Source: Pseudomonas libanensis
GTDB lineage: Bacteria; Pseudomonadota; Gammaproteobacteria; Pseudomonadales; Pseudomonadaceae
Assembly: GCF_001439685.1 (NCBI RefSeq)
Contig: NZ_JYLH01000001.1
Span: 310,001 to 374,000 of the forward strand
Direction: 5' to 3'
DNA: 64,000 nt
A program made the position numbers and the translations under genes. Below are positions 28,412-43,272 of the stretch, in pieces (positions within the stretch are counted from its first letter, which is position 1; each line of letters starts with the position of its first letter). The notes beneath the pieces were generated by a model. The model was given only the letters and a program-made list of their open reading frames with translations. It ran no database searches and was not told the DNA's origin.

Positions 28412-29068
28412 ATGGGAAAGGGATTTTTCAGGCGAAAAGTCGACACCGTCCTGGGGGTCGATATCAATGACAGCAGCATCAGGTTGATCGAGCTGGGCCG
28501 TTCAGCGGGTGTTTTCAGCGTCCAGGGCTACGAGACCCAGGCCCTGGCGGCCCATGCGGTGGTCGACGGTGCTCTGTTGGACCTCGAAGGCGTGGGGCGG
28601 GCATTGCAGCAGGCATTATCGCGCTTGCGGCCCTCGGCTCGGAGCGCCGCCGTGGCGGTGGCGGGCCCTTCGGTGATCACGCGGTTGATCGAAATGGATG
28701 CAGGCCTCAGCGACGAGCAAATGGCCTGGAAGATCCAGATGGAAGCCGATCAGTTTATTCCTTATCCATTGGATGACGTGGCCATCGACTTTCAGGTCCG
28801 GGGCCCGTCGGCCCAGGGGGAGCAATGGGTCGAAGTGATGTTGGCAGCGTGCCTGCGCGAGCAGGTCGAGGCGCGTGAAAAGGTTTTCGCCCTGGCGGGG
28901 CTGGTGCTGCAGGTGGTAGATGTGGAAGAGTTTGCATTGGAGCGCGCTTGCCGTCAGGATTTTGCCAGCTTCGCGCCGGGTCATCGAGTCGATGGCGCAC
29001 AATGGGCCGTGGATGCCCGAGGGATGGGAGTGGCTTGCGGGTTGGCCCTGAGGAGTTTCGCTGGATGA
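28412..29068 (+). CDS. pilM: PilM, internally deleted form
   Basis: Cytoplasmic actin-like protein of type IV pilus/DNA-uptake machines that binds the PilN N-terminus. The ATG with GGGGAG gives 218 residues, against about 354 in P. aeruginosa. The N-terminal ~180 residues align well (VLGVDINDSSIRLIELGRS; EADQFIPYPLDDVAIDF; VVDVEEFALERA) and the last ~20 (VACGLALRSF) match the normal end. About 135 residues between, with the second ATPase lobe and its DIG and adenosine motifs, are missing without loss of frame. Stop overlaps the pilN start (ATGA). Confidence 0.9.
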   Translation: MGKGFFRRKVDTVLGVDINDSSIRLIELGRSAGVFSVQGYETQALAAHAVVDGALLDLEGVGRALQQALSRLRPSARSAAVAVAGPSVITRLIEMDAGLSDEQMAWKIQMEADQFIPYPLDDVAIDFQVRGPSAQGEQWVEVMLAACLREQVEAREKVFALAGLVLQVVDVEEFALERACRQDFASFAPGHRVDGAQWAVDARGMGVACGLALRSFAG

Positions 29069-29616
29069 TACGAATCAATCTTTTGCCTTGGCGCCAGGCG
29101 CTGGCGGAACGCAGGCGTAGATATTTCCTGATGCTGATGCTGGCGTTCGCCTGCTTGGCGCTGGCCGCGGTCTGGCTGGCTGACCAGGTGATCGATCAGG
29201 CGATAGATCGGCAGGTAAGCCGCAACAATCGGCTGGGTGAGGATATTGCCGTACAGGATTCACGAATCAGGACCATCGGCGACCTGCAGGAGCGCAGCCA
29301 GCAATTGGCCGAACGCATGAAGGTTGTGCAGGATCTGCACGACGCCCGTTCTTCCGGTGCCCGGCTGTTCGATCAGTTGGCTCGCGCAGTGCCCGAGGGC
29401 GTACATCTGCATGAGGTGGTGGCGAACGGCGATACCATCAGTATCCGCGGCAGTGCTGAAAGCCATCAGGATATCGCCCAGTTGATGCGTCGGCTCGAGG
29501 CCACGCAAGGCGCTCACGCGACTCGTCTGCAGCGCGTGCAGGCCGAAGGCGAGCGCGGCGAAAGTGAATTTCAGCTAATGGTGCGCCAGGGGGAAACCGT
29601 CGAGGCGCAACCATGA
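29065..29616 (+). CDS. pilN: Type IV pilus inner-membrane assembly protein PilN
   Basis: Inner-membrane protein pairing with PilO. The chosen ATG gives 183 residues starting MIRINLLPWRQALAERRRR; the INLLPW segment is the peptide that docks in the PilM groove and is fully kept here. One membrane helix at about 22-44 is followed by a periplasmic coiled coil and a ferredoxin-like fold (LARAVPEGVHLHEVVANGDT). It overlaps pilM and the downstream pilO-pilP gene by four bases each. Confidence 0.93.
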   Translation: MIRINLLPWRQALAERRRRYFLMLMLAFACLALAAVWLADQVIDQAIDRQVSRNNRLGEDIAVQDSRIRTIGDLQERSQQLAERMKVVQDLHDARSSGARLFDQLARAVPEGVHLHEVVANGDTISIRGSAESHQDIAQLMRRLEATQGAHATRLQRVQAEGERGESEFQLMVRQGETVEAQP

Positions 29617-30584
29617 GCCTGTCCAGGCTCGACGTTTCCACGCTTTCCCACAACGCCGCCAAATGGCCCTTGCCCTGCCGGGTCCTGCTCGGTTGTGCGC
29701 TGGCCGGCCTGGTGCTGCTGGTGGGTGAGGCTTTGTACCTGGGCCCGTCGCGGGAGCGGTTGCAGGGGGGCGAGGCGCGGGGGCATGCGCTGCAACAGCA
29801 GCTTGCAGAAAAAACCGGATTGGCTACCAGTCTGGAGGCGCGTGCCGATCATTTGCGCGTGATGGAGGATAAGGTCGTGAGCCTTCTGCGGCAGTTGCCC
29901 GCAGAGTCCGAAGTGCCTGCCTTGCTCGAAGATGTTGCCCGGCTGGCGGTTGCCAATGGTGTATGGGTCGAGGGCATTAAGGTGCTGGATGAGGAGCCTC
30001 GGCAGCTCTACACCGAACAACCTATGCAGATGGGCGCGATCGGGGCCTACCACGACCTGGCGGCGTTCGTCAGTGCCTTGGGTGGGCTGCTGCGGGTCGT
30101 CACCGTGCAGGATGTCACGCTTCGGCCTGAGGGTGCCTTGCTGCGTCTGGATATGTTGGCCAAGACCTATCGAGGCATCACGTCAAGCGGCCAGGCCCTC
30201 CAGGCGCTCGAGCCAGGCCCGCGATTTGTCTACGACCCTTCAACCCTGCGCGATCCGTTCCAGTCGCCCACCTTGCAGGTCGCCCGCGTGCCCGGTCGGC
30301 CGGCGCTTTCGCCGGATCTCACCCGGCCACGGGGGCTGCTGGAGGGCATGACCATCGATCAGTTCGAAATGGTCGGCACACTGTCCAATGGCGTGCAGGC
30401 TTTCGCTTTGCTGCGTGCGGGATCATTGGTGCATCGCCTGGCGGTCGGTGATTACCTTGGGCCGGACCACGGCCAAGTCACGGCCATTCAAGACGGTTAT
30501 ATCGAATTGGTCGAGCTGTTCCCCGATGACCAGGGCGCATGGCTGGAACGCCCGCGAACCCTGGTGTTGAACGTCAACTCATAA
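29613..30584 (+). CDS. PilO-PilP fusion protein
   Basis: One open frame of 323 residues joins two proteins that are normally separate. Residues 1 to about 187 are PilO: a membrane helix (about 18-43), a coiled coil and a ferredoxin-like domain. Residues about 205-323 are the PilP beta domain, seen in LRDPFQ, FEMVGTLSNG, VGDYLGPDHG and the AWLERP end, which match P. aeruginosa PilP closely. The seam lacks the PilP signal peptide and lipobox. The PilP part is therefore tethered by the PilO helix rather than by a lipid. pilQ starts 12 bases downstream. Confidence 0.92.
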   Translation: MSLSRLDVSTLSHNAAKWPLPCRVLLGCALAGLVLLVGEALYLGPSRERLQGGEARGHALQQQLAEKTGLATSLEARADHLRVMEDKVVSLLRQLPAESEVPALLEDVARLAVANGVWVEGIKVLDEEPRQLYTEQPMQMGAIGAYHDLAAFVSALGGLLRVVTVQDVTLRPEGALLRLDMLAKTYRGITSSGQALQALEPGPRFVYDPSTLRDPFQSPTLQVARVPGRPALSPDLTRPRGLLEGMTIDQFEMVGTLSNGVQAFALLRAGSLVHRLAVGDYLGPDHGQVTAIQDGYIELVELFPDDQGAWLERPRTLVLNVNS

Positions 30585-30596
30585 CGGAATCAAACA

Positions 30597-31979
30597 ATGA
30601 AAAGGACTTTCTCGTCCTTCGGTGTGGCGCTATGGATAGCGTTCTCGGCACCGATGGCTGGCGCTGTGCCCAATCGCCCGGACCTGATCCACCTGCCGCC
30701 GCCTGACCGTGCCTTGCCGGTCAGCTATACGGGCGAAAAACTGACCCTCAATTTCCAGGACATCGACCTGCGGGCGGTATTGCAGCAAATCGCCGATGTC
30801 GCCGGGCTCAACCTGGTGACCAGCGACGAGGTGCAGGGCTCGATCACCCTGCGGCTCAAGGACGTGCCCTGGGACCAGGCGCTGGACCTGGTGCTGCAAA
30901 CCAAGGGCCTGGACAAGCGGGTGAAGGCCGGCGTGTTGCTGGTGGCGCCCGCCGATGAATTGGCCGCTCGCGAACTGCTGGTGCTGGAGTCGCGCAGGCA
31001 GATGGCCGAGCTGGCACCGTTGCGTCGGGAATTATTGCAGGTCAATTACGCCAAGGCTGCGGACCTGGCCAAGCTGTTCCAGTCGGTGACCGGTTTTGAG
31101 GGTGCCACGGATGAACGCGGCTCGGTGGCGGTGGATGACCGCACCAACAACATCATCGCCTACCAGACCGGCGAACGGCTGGAAGAGCTGCGGCGCATCG
31201 TGGCGCAGTTGGATATCCCGGTACGCCAGGTGATGATCGAGGCGCGAATCGTCGAGGCCAATGTCGACTACGACAAAAGCCTGGGCGTGCGCTGGGGTGG
31301 GCGGCTCAGCCGCGGCAACTGGGGCGCCGGAGGTATTTCCAAGCCCCTGGCGGACGGCGCCGAGCCCCCGCAAAGCCCGCCCGGTTCACCCTTCGTCGAC
31401 CTGGGTTCGCTGACCGGTACGTCGGGGCTGGGTATCGCCTACATCACCGACAACCTGTTGCTGGATCTTGAACTGACGGCGATGGAGAAAAGCGGCAACG
31501 GCGAAATCGTTTCGCAGCCCAAGGTGGTCACGTCCGATAAAGAGACTGCACGCATACTCAAAGGCACCGAGATTCCCTACCAGGAGTCCACCTCCCAGGG
31601 TGCTACCTCGGTGTCGTTCAAGGAAGCGTCCCTTTCACTGGAGGTCACGCCGCAAATCACCCCCGATGACCATGTGATCATGGCGGTCAAGGTCACCAAG
31701 GACGAGCCCGACTACCTGAACCGGCTCAATGACGTGCCGCCGATCAAGAAAAACGAAGTCAACGCCAAAGTGCTGGTCCGGGATGGCGAGACCATTGTCA
31801 TCGGCGGGGTTTTCTCCAATACCCAAAGCAAAGTGGTAGATAAAGTGCCATTTTTGGGCGATGTACCGTATCTTGGCCGCCTTTTCCGGCGCAATGTGCT
31901 GTCGGAGAAAAAATCCGAGCTGCTGGTATTCCTGACTCCGCGTATTATGAATAACCAGGCGATTGCTGTGAGTCGTTGA
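30597..31979 (+). CDS. pilQ: Short PilQ-type secretin
   Basis: Outer-membrane secretin channel. The 460 residues have a signal peptide (cut near MAGA), an STN domain (about 46-110: [20 protein letters not shown]), one secretin N-domain (about 140-205) and the secretin barrel domain ([12 protein letters not shown] to FLTPRIM). The AMIN peptidoglycan-binding domains at the start of the ~714-residue P. aeruginosa PilQ are absent, so it resembles HofQ/ComE-type DNA-uptake secretins. Four bases separate it from aroK. Confidence 0.93.
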   Translation: MKRTFSSFGVALWIAFSAPMAGAVPNRPDLIHLPPPDRALPVSYTGEKLTLNFQDIDLRAVLQQIADVAGLNLVTSDEVQGSITLRLKDVPWDQALDLVLQTKGLDKRVKAGVLLVAPADELAARELLVLESRRQMAELAPLRRELLQVNYAKAADLAKLFQSVTGFEGATDERGSVAVDDRTNNIIAYQTGERLEELRRIVAQLDIPVRQVMIEARIVEANVDYDKSLGVRWGGRLSRGNWGAGGISKPLADGAEPPQSPPGSPFVDLGSLTGTSGLGIAYITDNLLLDLELTAMEKSGNGEIVSQPKVVTSDKETARILKGTEIPYQESTSQGATSVSFKEASLSLEVTPQITPDDHVIMAVKVTKDEPDYLNRLNDVPPIKKNEVNAKVLVRDGETIVIGGVFSNTQSKVVDKVPFLGDVPYLGRLFRRNVLSEKKSELLVFLTPRIMNNQAIAVSR

Positions 31980-31983
31980 TTCT

Positions 31984-32502
31984 GTGCGAAATTTGATTCT
32001 TGTAGGACCGATGGGGGCTGGAAAGAGCACCATCGGCCGTTTGCTGGCCAAAGAGCTGCGCCTGCCATTCAAAGACTCCGATAAGGAAATTGAATTGCGC
32101 ACGGGTGCCAATATCCCATGGATCTTCGATAAGGAAGGCGAGCTGGGCTTTCGCGACCGCGAGCAGGCGATGATTGCCGAACTGTGCGGCTGCGATGGCG
32201 TGGTGTTGGCGACCGGCGGTGGCGCAGTGATGCGCGATGAAAATCGTCGGGCGCTGCATGCCGGCGGTCGGGTGGTGTATTTGCACGCGTCGGTCGAACA
32301 GCAGGTAGGCCGCACCGCCCGTGATCGCAATCGCCCGTTGCTGCGCACTGCTGACCCGGCGAAAACCTTGCGGGACCTGCTTGCACTACGCGATCCGCTG
32401 TATCGGGAAATCGCCGATCTGGTGGTGGAAACCGATGAACGGCCACCGCGAATGGTGGTGCTCGATATTCTTGAGCGCCTGCAGCGACTGCCACCCCGTT
32501 AA
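31984..32502 (+). CDS. aroK: Shikimate kinase AroK (GTG start)
   Basis: Fifth step of the shikimate pathway: phosphorylation of shikimate at O3. The GTG start gives 172 residues ([16 protein letters not shown]), with the P-loop GPMGAGKST at 8-16, the shikimate-binding DSDKEIE and the LATGGGAV motif. It follows pilQ by four bases and precedes aroB by about 125 bases; the pilQ-aroK-aroB link is ancestral in gamma-proteobacteria. Confidence 0.97.
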   Translation: MRNLILVGPMGAGKSTIGRLLAKELRLPFKDSDKEIELRTGANIPWIFDKEGELGFRDREQAMIAELCGCDGVVLATGGGAVMRDENRRALHAGGRVVYLHASVEQQVGRTARDRNRPLLRTADPAKTLRDLLALRDPLYREIADLVVETDERPPRMVVLDILERLQRLPPR

Positions 32503-32627
32503 AGCCTGGCCCGAAATGCGCTATTCTCGGCGGCGCGCCATAACCTTGCGAGGTGTGGCGTAGAGCTATCAAGCGGTGTCGGATCACGGCGCTGCCGGTC
32601 GTCAATATATCTTCAACGCGGGGACAC

Positions 32628-33728
32628 ATGCAGACACTTAAGGTCGATTTAGGCGAGCGCAGCTACCCGATCCACATTGGCGAAGGTCTTTTGGACCGGC
32701 CCGAGCTGCTTGCACCGCATATTGCCGGTCGGCAGGTGGCGATCATCTCCAACGAAACGGTCGCGCCGCTGTATCTTGAGCGTCTGAGCCGCAGCCTTGC
32801 GGCGTATTCGGTGATCTCTGTGGTGTTGCCTGACGGCGAAGCCCACAAAAACTGGGAAACCCTGCAACTGATTTTTGATGGCCTGCTGACTGCGCGTCAT
32901 GACCGTCGAACTACCGTGGTCGCCCTGGGTGGCGGTGTGATCGGCGACATGGCCGGTTTTGCCGCGGCCTGCTACCAGCGCGGCGTGGACTTTATCCAGG
33001 TGCCGACCACCCTGTTGTCCCAGGTCGATTCGTCGGTGGGTGGCAAGACCGGTATCAACCACCCGCTGGGCAAGAACATGGTCGGTGCGTTCTATCAGCC
33101 TCAAGCCGTGCTGATCGATACCACCACCCTCAACACCTTGCCGCCGCGGGAGCTGTCGGCGGGCCTGGCGGAAGTCATCAAGTACGGGCTGATCTGCGAC
33201 GAACCCTTCCTGACCTGGCTCGAAGAACACGTAGATGCCCTGCGTGCACTCGACCAGGTGGCCCTGACCGAAGCGATTTCCCGCTCGTGCGCCGCCAAGG
33301 CGCTGGTGGTCAATGCCGACGAACGGGAGTCCGGCGTGCGCGCCACCCTGAACCTGGGCCATACCTTCGGCCATGCGATCGAAACGCACATGGGCTATGG
33401 TGTGTGGTTGCATGGGGAAGCTGTAGCAGCTGGCACTGTGATGGCATTGGAAATGTCGCAGCGCCTGGGCTGGATCAGCGCCCAGGAGCGCGATCGTGGC
33501 ATCCGCCTGTTCCAGCGCGCCGGTTTGCCGGTCATCCCGCCGACGGAGATGACTGAGGCCGATTTCCTCGAACATATGGCAATAGACAAGAAAGTGATCG
33601 ACGGTCGACTGCGGCTGGTGCTGTTGCGCCACATGGGCGAGGCGGTGGTGACCGACGATTATCCGAAAGAGATTTTACAGGCCACGCTGGGAGCGGATTA
33701 CCGCGCCCTGGCCCAGCTTAAAGGTTAA
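32628..33728 (+). CDS. aroB: 3-dehydroquinate synthase AroB
   Basis: Second step of the shikimate pathway, converting DAHP to 3-dehydroquinate with NAD and zinc. The chosen ATG gives 366 residues ([15 protein letters not shown]). Seen are the NAD-binding [17 protein letters not shown], the [16 protein letters not shown] substrate segment and zinc ligands in the [11 protein letters not shown] block. Followed after 10 bases by the DamX-like gene, with which it is probably co-transcribed. Confidence 0.97.
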   Translation: MQTLKVDLGERSYPIHIGEGLLDRPELLAPHIAGRQVAIISNETVAPLYLERLSRSLAAYSVISVVLPDGEAHKNWETLQLIFDGLLTARHDRRTTVVALGGGVIGDMAGFAAACYQRGVDFIQVPTTLLSQVDSSVGGKTGINHPLGKNMVGAFYQPQAVLIDTTTLNTLPPRELSAGLAEVIKYGLICDEPFLTWLEEHVDALRALDQVALTEAISRSCAAKALVVNADERESGVRATLNLGHTFGHAIETHMGYGVWLHGEAVAAGTVMALEMSQRLGWISAQERDRGIRLFQRAGLPVIPPTEMTEADFLEHMAIDKKVIDGRLRLVLLRHMGEAVVTDDYPKEILQATLGADYRALAQLKG

Positions 33729-33738
33729 TAAGATCCCG

Positions 33739-35316
33739 ATGACTAGTTTGCATGCCGACGAGGCGTTCCTCGGCCATTATCACTTGAGCCATGACCCTTT
33801 CGCTCCACGGGTGCCTGGCTTCAAATTCTTCCCGGCCCAGCGCAAGCCCGTGCTGGGGCAACTGCACCACCTGGCACGCTACAGCCAGCTGCTGCTGGTG
33901 GTCACCGGCCCCTTGGGCAGCGGCAAGACCTTGCTGCGCCAGGCGCTGGTCGCCAGCACTAACAAGCAATCGGTGCAGAGTGTGGTGGTCTCGGCCCGTG
34001 GCGCCGGCGATGCTGCAGGTGTGCTGCGCCAGGTGGCCCAGGCGCTGGATGTGGCCAATGCCGAGCCAAACGCCATTCTCAAGCAGGTGGTGCAACTGGG
34101 CCTGACCGGCCAGGAAGTCTATCTGCTGGTGGACGACGCCGAGCAGCTTGACGAATCTGCCCTCGAAGCGCTGCTGGCGCTTGCTGCGGGCACGCCGGAA
34201 GGTCGCCCCCACGTGTTCCTGTTTGGCGAGTCGTCGTTGATCGCCGATCTGGAGCAGATCAGCGGTGATCAGGAGCTGTTCCATGTCATTGAGCTGCAGC
34301 CCTACGAAGAGGAAGAAACCCGCGAATACCTGGCCCAACGTCTTGAAGGCGCCGGGGCGGGTATCGAACTTTTCTCCGCTGCGCAGATCTCTGATATTCA
34401 CGAAAGCTCCGATGGCTGGCCTGGCAACATCAACCAGGTTGCCCGCGATGCAATGATCGAAGCCATGATTGCCAGCCGCTCAGCGGTCAAGCGTCCAAAG
34501 ATGGGGTTCACTATGCCTAAGAAGCACGTATTGGCTATTTCCGCCGTTGTCGTGGTCGCTGTTGCCGCCGCCTGGTTGATCCCGGGTCGCAATAAAGCAC
34601 CGACAACTACCGGCGCGCCAACTGAGCAGGCGCAGTTGCCACTGGGCAAGCCCACGCCGAACGTCGAGTTCGCCAACTCCGGCCAACCGACCAACCTGCC
34701 GATGGTTGGTCAGCCTGTAATGCGTGGCCCGCTCGCCGAAGAAGCCGGTGGTATCTCCGAAGGCGACGACGGTGTGCCGGTGGAAGGCTCCAGTGCCACG
34801 CCGCCGACCGTGACCACCACCGCGCCGCCTGCCGGCGTACCGGCTGGCACGCCAGCAACCCCGGTAGCGCCTGCCGCACCGGTAGCGCCAGTTGCCAAGC
34901 CGACCCCGGCGCCGACGGTTGCCACAGCCAAGCCCGCAGCGCCAGTGGCCAAGCCGGCACCCGCACCCGCACCTGCGGCCAAGCCTGCTGAAAAACCCGC
35001 CGCCACCGTGGCCAAGGCCGGTGCCGCCGGCAGCAGCTGGTACAGCAGCCAGCCTACCGGCAACTTCGTAGTGCAAATCCTCGGCACCAGCTCCGAAGCC
35101 AACGCCCAGGCGTTCGTCAAAGAGCAGGGCGGCCAGTACCGTTATTTCAAGAAAGTGCTCAACGGCAAGCCTCTCTACGTGATCACCTACGGCAGCTTCC
35201 CAAGCCGCGCCGCAGCCGATTCTGCCATCAAGGCCTTGCCAGCGAAGGTTCAGGCTGGTAAACCTTGGCCTCGCACTGTTGCCAGCGTTCAACAAGAACT
35301 GGCAGCAACTCGCTGA
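33739..35316 (+). CDS. DamX-like AAA+ ATPase with SPOR domain
   Basis: Probable cell-division protein of 525 residues. The N-terminal ExeA/GspA-type AAA+ domain has Walker A GPLGSGKT (57-64) and Walker B YLLVDDAEQ. A single membrane helix follows at about 258-278, then a Pro/Ala/Thr-rich linker (about 290-430) and a C-terminal SPOR domain (about 440-520: FVVQILGTSSEANAQAFVKE ... ITYGSFPSRAAADSA) that binds denuded glycan at septa. E. coli DamX lacks a full Walker site, so ATP use is more likely here. Located between aroB and gltB as in other pseudomonads. Confidence 0.88.
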   Translation: MTSLHADEAFLGHYHLSHDPFAPRVPGFKFFPAQRKPVLGQLHHLARYSQLLLVVTGPLGSGKTLLRQALVASTNKQSVQSVVVSARGAGDAAGVLRQVAQALDVANAEPNAILKQVVQLGLTGQEVYLLVDDAEQLDESALEALLALAAGTPEGRPHVFLFGESSLIADLEQISGDQELFHVIELQPYEEEETREYLAQRLEGAGAGIELFSAAQISDIHESSDGWPGNINQVARDAMIEAMIASRSAVKRPKMGFTMPKKHVLAISAVVVVAVAAAWLIPGRNKAPTTTGAPTEQAQLPLGKPTPNVEFANSGQPTNLPMVGQPVMRGPLAEEAGGISEGDDGVPVEGSSATPPTVTTTAPPAGVPAGTPATPVAPAAPVAPVAKPTPAPTVATAKPAAPVAKPAPAPAPAAKPAEKPAATVAKAGAAGSSWYSSQPTGNFVVQILGTSSEANAQAFVKEQGGQYRYFKKVLNGKPLYVITYGSFPSRAAADSAIKALPAKVQAGKPWPRTVASVQQELAATR

Positions 35317-35668
35317 AGATCCGGCGGCCTTACCCAGGCCGCCCTCCCGGCACCTCAAAAAAATCCGCAAGTGCGTGCAGTCTCCCGAGACCGCGCGCTT
35401 TGTGGTGTCTGCGTCACAGTGGCTTTTGAGTCGTAGCGGTCAGAATTAAAAAAGTTTTGACTAGCACAGCATATCGCTTTAAACCTTTCATAAATGCGAC
35501 ATAGATTTGCGACATTTCGTCGCTAAATTTGTGAGCGTCTGTGTCGGTGTGTACAATGACCTCCCTTTTGCCCCCGCTAAGCCGGCGTACGTTCGGCGTG
35601 GAAGGTAACCGGTTGAATTGAAAAGAAATTTGCCTCGATATAAGAGGCAGCCTGGTGAGAAAGTGTCT
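35317..35668. other. Intergenic region between the DamX-like gene and gltB
   Basis: A 352-base gap without a gene. It holds a GC-rich hairpin (GGCGGCCT/AGGCCGCC at 35323-35343, no T-tract), a weak TTGACT box at 35457, A/T-rich DNA, and a strong promoter at 35529. The leader of about 105 bases before gltB has a small hairpin with GCCTC/GAGGC arms near 35633-35648. No known riboswitch was recognised. Confidence 0.7.
35529..35557 (+). promoter_or_regulatory. Sigma-70-type promoter of gltBD
   Basis: TTGTGA, 17 bases, TACAAT. Four of six and five of six matches to the consensus with ideal spacing, giving a start near 35564 and a leader of about 105 bases. Confidence 0.55.
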
Positions 35669-40114
<4,446 letters not shown>

Positions 40115-40137
40115 TATGCGCCTGAACAGTTTGATGA

Positions 40138-41565
<1,428 letters not shown>

Positions 41566-41593
41566 TCAAATTTCAGTCTGAAATGCGATCAAA

Positions 41594-41680
41594 TGTGGGA
41601 GCTGGCTTGCCTGCGATGCAGGCAACTCGGTCGGTCAGCCAGACCCAGTTGATGCTATCGCAGGCAAGCCAGCTCCCACA
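41594..41680. repeat. REP doublet between gltD and hemE
   Basis: TGTGGGAGCTGGCTTGCCTGCGA and its inverted partner TCGCAGGCAAGCCAGCTCCCACA around a spacer of about 45 bases. The arms are identical to those of the copy upstream of hslV at 17879. Confidence 0.92.
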
Positions 41681-41743
41681 CAAACCTCATTTCACATTGA
41701 GGTTTGTGTTGCCAGTCATTGCGACAAATTGACCCGATAGATA

Positions 41744-41771
41744 AAAGGCACGGCGCATTCCGTGCCTTTTG
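41744..41771. terminator. Terminator-like hairpin upstream of hemE
   Basis: AAAAGGCACGG, a six-base loop, CCGTGCCTTTT: a perfect 11-base inverted repeat with T-tract, about 180 bases after gltD. It probably ends gltBD transcription. Any hemE promoter upstream of it would be attenuated. Confidence 0.75.
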
Positions 41772-41817
41772 CGTCGCGCTCTGAGAAAATGCCCGCACTT
41801 TTTTTGCGGATGCCGAC

Positions 41818-42885
41818 ATGACTGCCCTCAAGAACGACCGTTTCCTTCGTGCCCTGCTCAAGCAACCCGTAGACGTCACCCCGGTGTGGATGATGCGTCA
41901 AGCCGGTCGCTACCTGCCGGAATACCGCGCCAGTCGCGCCCACGCCGGCGACTTCATGAGCCTGTGCATGAATCCTGCGTTCGCCTGCGAAGTCACGATG
42001 CAGCCGCTGGACCGTTACCCACAACTGGACGCGGCCATCCTCTTTTCCGACATCCTCACCATCCCCGACGCCATGGGCCAAGGCCTGTATTTCGAAACCG
42101 GCGAAGGCCCGCGCTTCAGGAAAGTCGTCAGCACCCTGGCCGATATTGAAGCCCTGCCGATTCCTGATCCGCACAAGGACCTCGGCTACGTGATGGATGC
42201 GGTCAGCACCATCCGCCGCGAGCTGAACGGCCGCGTGCCGCTGATCGGCTTCTCCGGCAGCCCCTGGACCCTGGCCACCTACATGGTCGAAGGCGGCTCG
42301 TCGAAAGACTTCCGCAAGACCAAGGCCATGCTCTATGACAACCCGCAAGCCATGCACCTGCTGCTGGACAAGCTCGCGCAGTCGGTCACCTCCTACCTCA
42401 ACGGCCAGATCATGGCCGGCGCCCAAGCGGTGCAGATCTTCGATACCTGGGGTGGCAACCTGTCGGCGGCGGCGTACCAGGAATTCTCCCTGGCCTACAT
42501 GCGCAAGATCGTCAGCGGCCTGATCCGCGAGCACGAAGGCCGCAAGGTGCCGGTGATCATGTTCACCAAGGGCGGCGGCCTGTGGCTGGAAAGCATCGCA
42601 GACGCCGGTGCCGATGCCCTGGGCCTGGACTGGACCTGCGATATCGGCGAAGCCCGCCGCCGCGTTGGCAGCCAGGTCGCGCTGCAAGGCAACATGGACC
42701 CGACCGTGCTCTACGCCAAGCCGGAGGCGATCCGTACCGAAGTCGGGCGCATCCTGGCCAGCTATGGCAAGGGCACCGGTCACGTGTTCAACCTCGGCCA
42801 TGGCATTACGCCGGAAGTGAACCCGGAGCATGCGGGTGCGTTCCTGCGTGCAGTGCATGAGCTGTCGGCGCAGTACCACGAGTGA
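41818..42885 (+). CDS. hemE: Uroporphyrinogen decarboxylase HemE
   Basis: Removes four carboxyl groups from uroporphyrinogen III to give coproporphyrinogen III in haem synthesis. The 355 residues have the signature [16 protein letters not shown] near the N-terminus, the [10 protein letters not shown] active-site Asp, and the second signature [18 protein letters not shown]. Monocistronic by context, with a terminator directly after it. In this genome group it marks the end of the ponA-hemE conserved block. Confidence 0.97.
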   Translation: MTALKNDRFLRALLKQPVDVTPVWMMRQAGRYLPEYRASRAHAGDFMSLCMNPAFACEVTMQPLDRYPQLDAAILFSDILTIPDAMGQGLYFETGEGPRFRKVVSTLADIEALPIPDPHKDLGYVMDAVSTIRRELNGRVPLIGFSGSPWTLATYMVEGGSSKDFRKTKAMLYDNPQAMHLLLDKLAQSVTSYLNGQIMAGAQAVQIFDTWGGNLSAAAYQEFSLAYMRKIVSGLIREHEGRKVPVIMFTKGGGLWLESIADAGADALGLDWTCDIGEARRRVGSQVALQGNMDPTVLYAKPEAIRTEVGRILASYGKGTGHVFNLGHGITPEVNPEHAGAFLRAVHELSAQYHE

Positions 42886-42898
42886 CGGTTGCCTGATA

Positions 42899-42931
42899 AA
42901 GAACGCCCGGCTTAGGCCGGGCGTTCTTGTT
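42899..42931 (+). terminator. hemE terminator
   Basis: GAACGCCCGGC, TTAG loop, GCCGGGCGTTC then TTGTTTGT: perfect 11-base stem 15 bases after the hemE stop. Confidence 0.9.
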
Positions 42932-42954
42932 TGTGGTCAGCAGACGTATGGTGC

Positions 42955-43022
42955 TTGTAGTGTCCGTCATTGCGGACATAATGAGCTTCCTATGCTTATA
43001 AGTCCGTTATAGGTGACATTAT
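42955..43022 (+). promoter_or_regulatory. hipBA promoter with two operator-like repeats
   Basis: TTGTAG, 16 bases, CATAAT forms a candidate promoter. Within it TGTCCG-TCATTG-CGGACA (42961-42978) is a perfect six-base inverted repeat. The 21 bases at 42962-42982 recur at 43002-43022 with 16 identities, 40 bp apart and reaching the hipB start codon. This is the layout expected for autorepression by a HipB-type antitoxin dimer on two sites. Confidence 0.6.
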
Positions 43023-43272
43023 GTTGCTGACTACTCCACCTGACCTGGGCGAAAGGATACGACAACTGCGTCGGGCCAAGGGCTTTAGCCAGGCGCAACT
43101 GGCGGACCGGGCCAAGTGCAACCGCAAGACCATCATTGATCTGGAAGCGGGTGAAAATGTCGCGATGTACACGGTGTTCCGGGTGATTTCTGCACTGGGT
43201 ATGGCCCTGGAAGTCGTGGATAAACGCATCGATCTCAAATCCTTGGCCGATCTGGTGGAGCACGATGAGTAG
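43021..43272 (+). CDS. HipB-like antitoxin (XRE-family repressor)
   Basis: DNA-binding antitoxin of 83 residues with a Cro/C1 helix-turn-helix at about 11-65 (IRQLRRAKGFSQAQLADRAK ... KTIIDLEAGEN) and a short C-terminal strand (ALEVVDKRIDL). It would bind and neutralise the downstream HipA-like kinase and repress its own promoter. It overlaps that gene by eight bases. HipB of E. coli is 88 residues. Probably accessory: it is inserted between the conserved hemE and an MFS gene. Confidence 0.88.
   Translation: MLLTTPPDLGERIRQLRRAKGFSQAQLADRAKCNRKTIIDLEAGENVAMYTVFRVISALGMALEVVDKRIDLKSLADLVEHDE

Noticed and set aside
28412..29068. A frameshift in pilM hiding the missing middle part
   Set aside because: No other frame in this region encodes the missing PilM segment, and pilN follows immediately, so there is no room for it.
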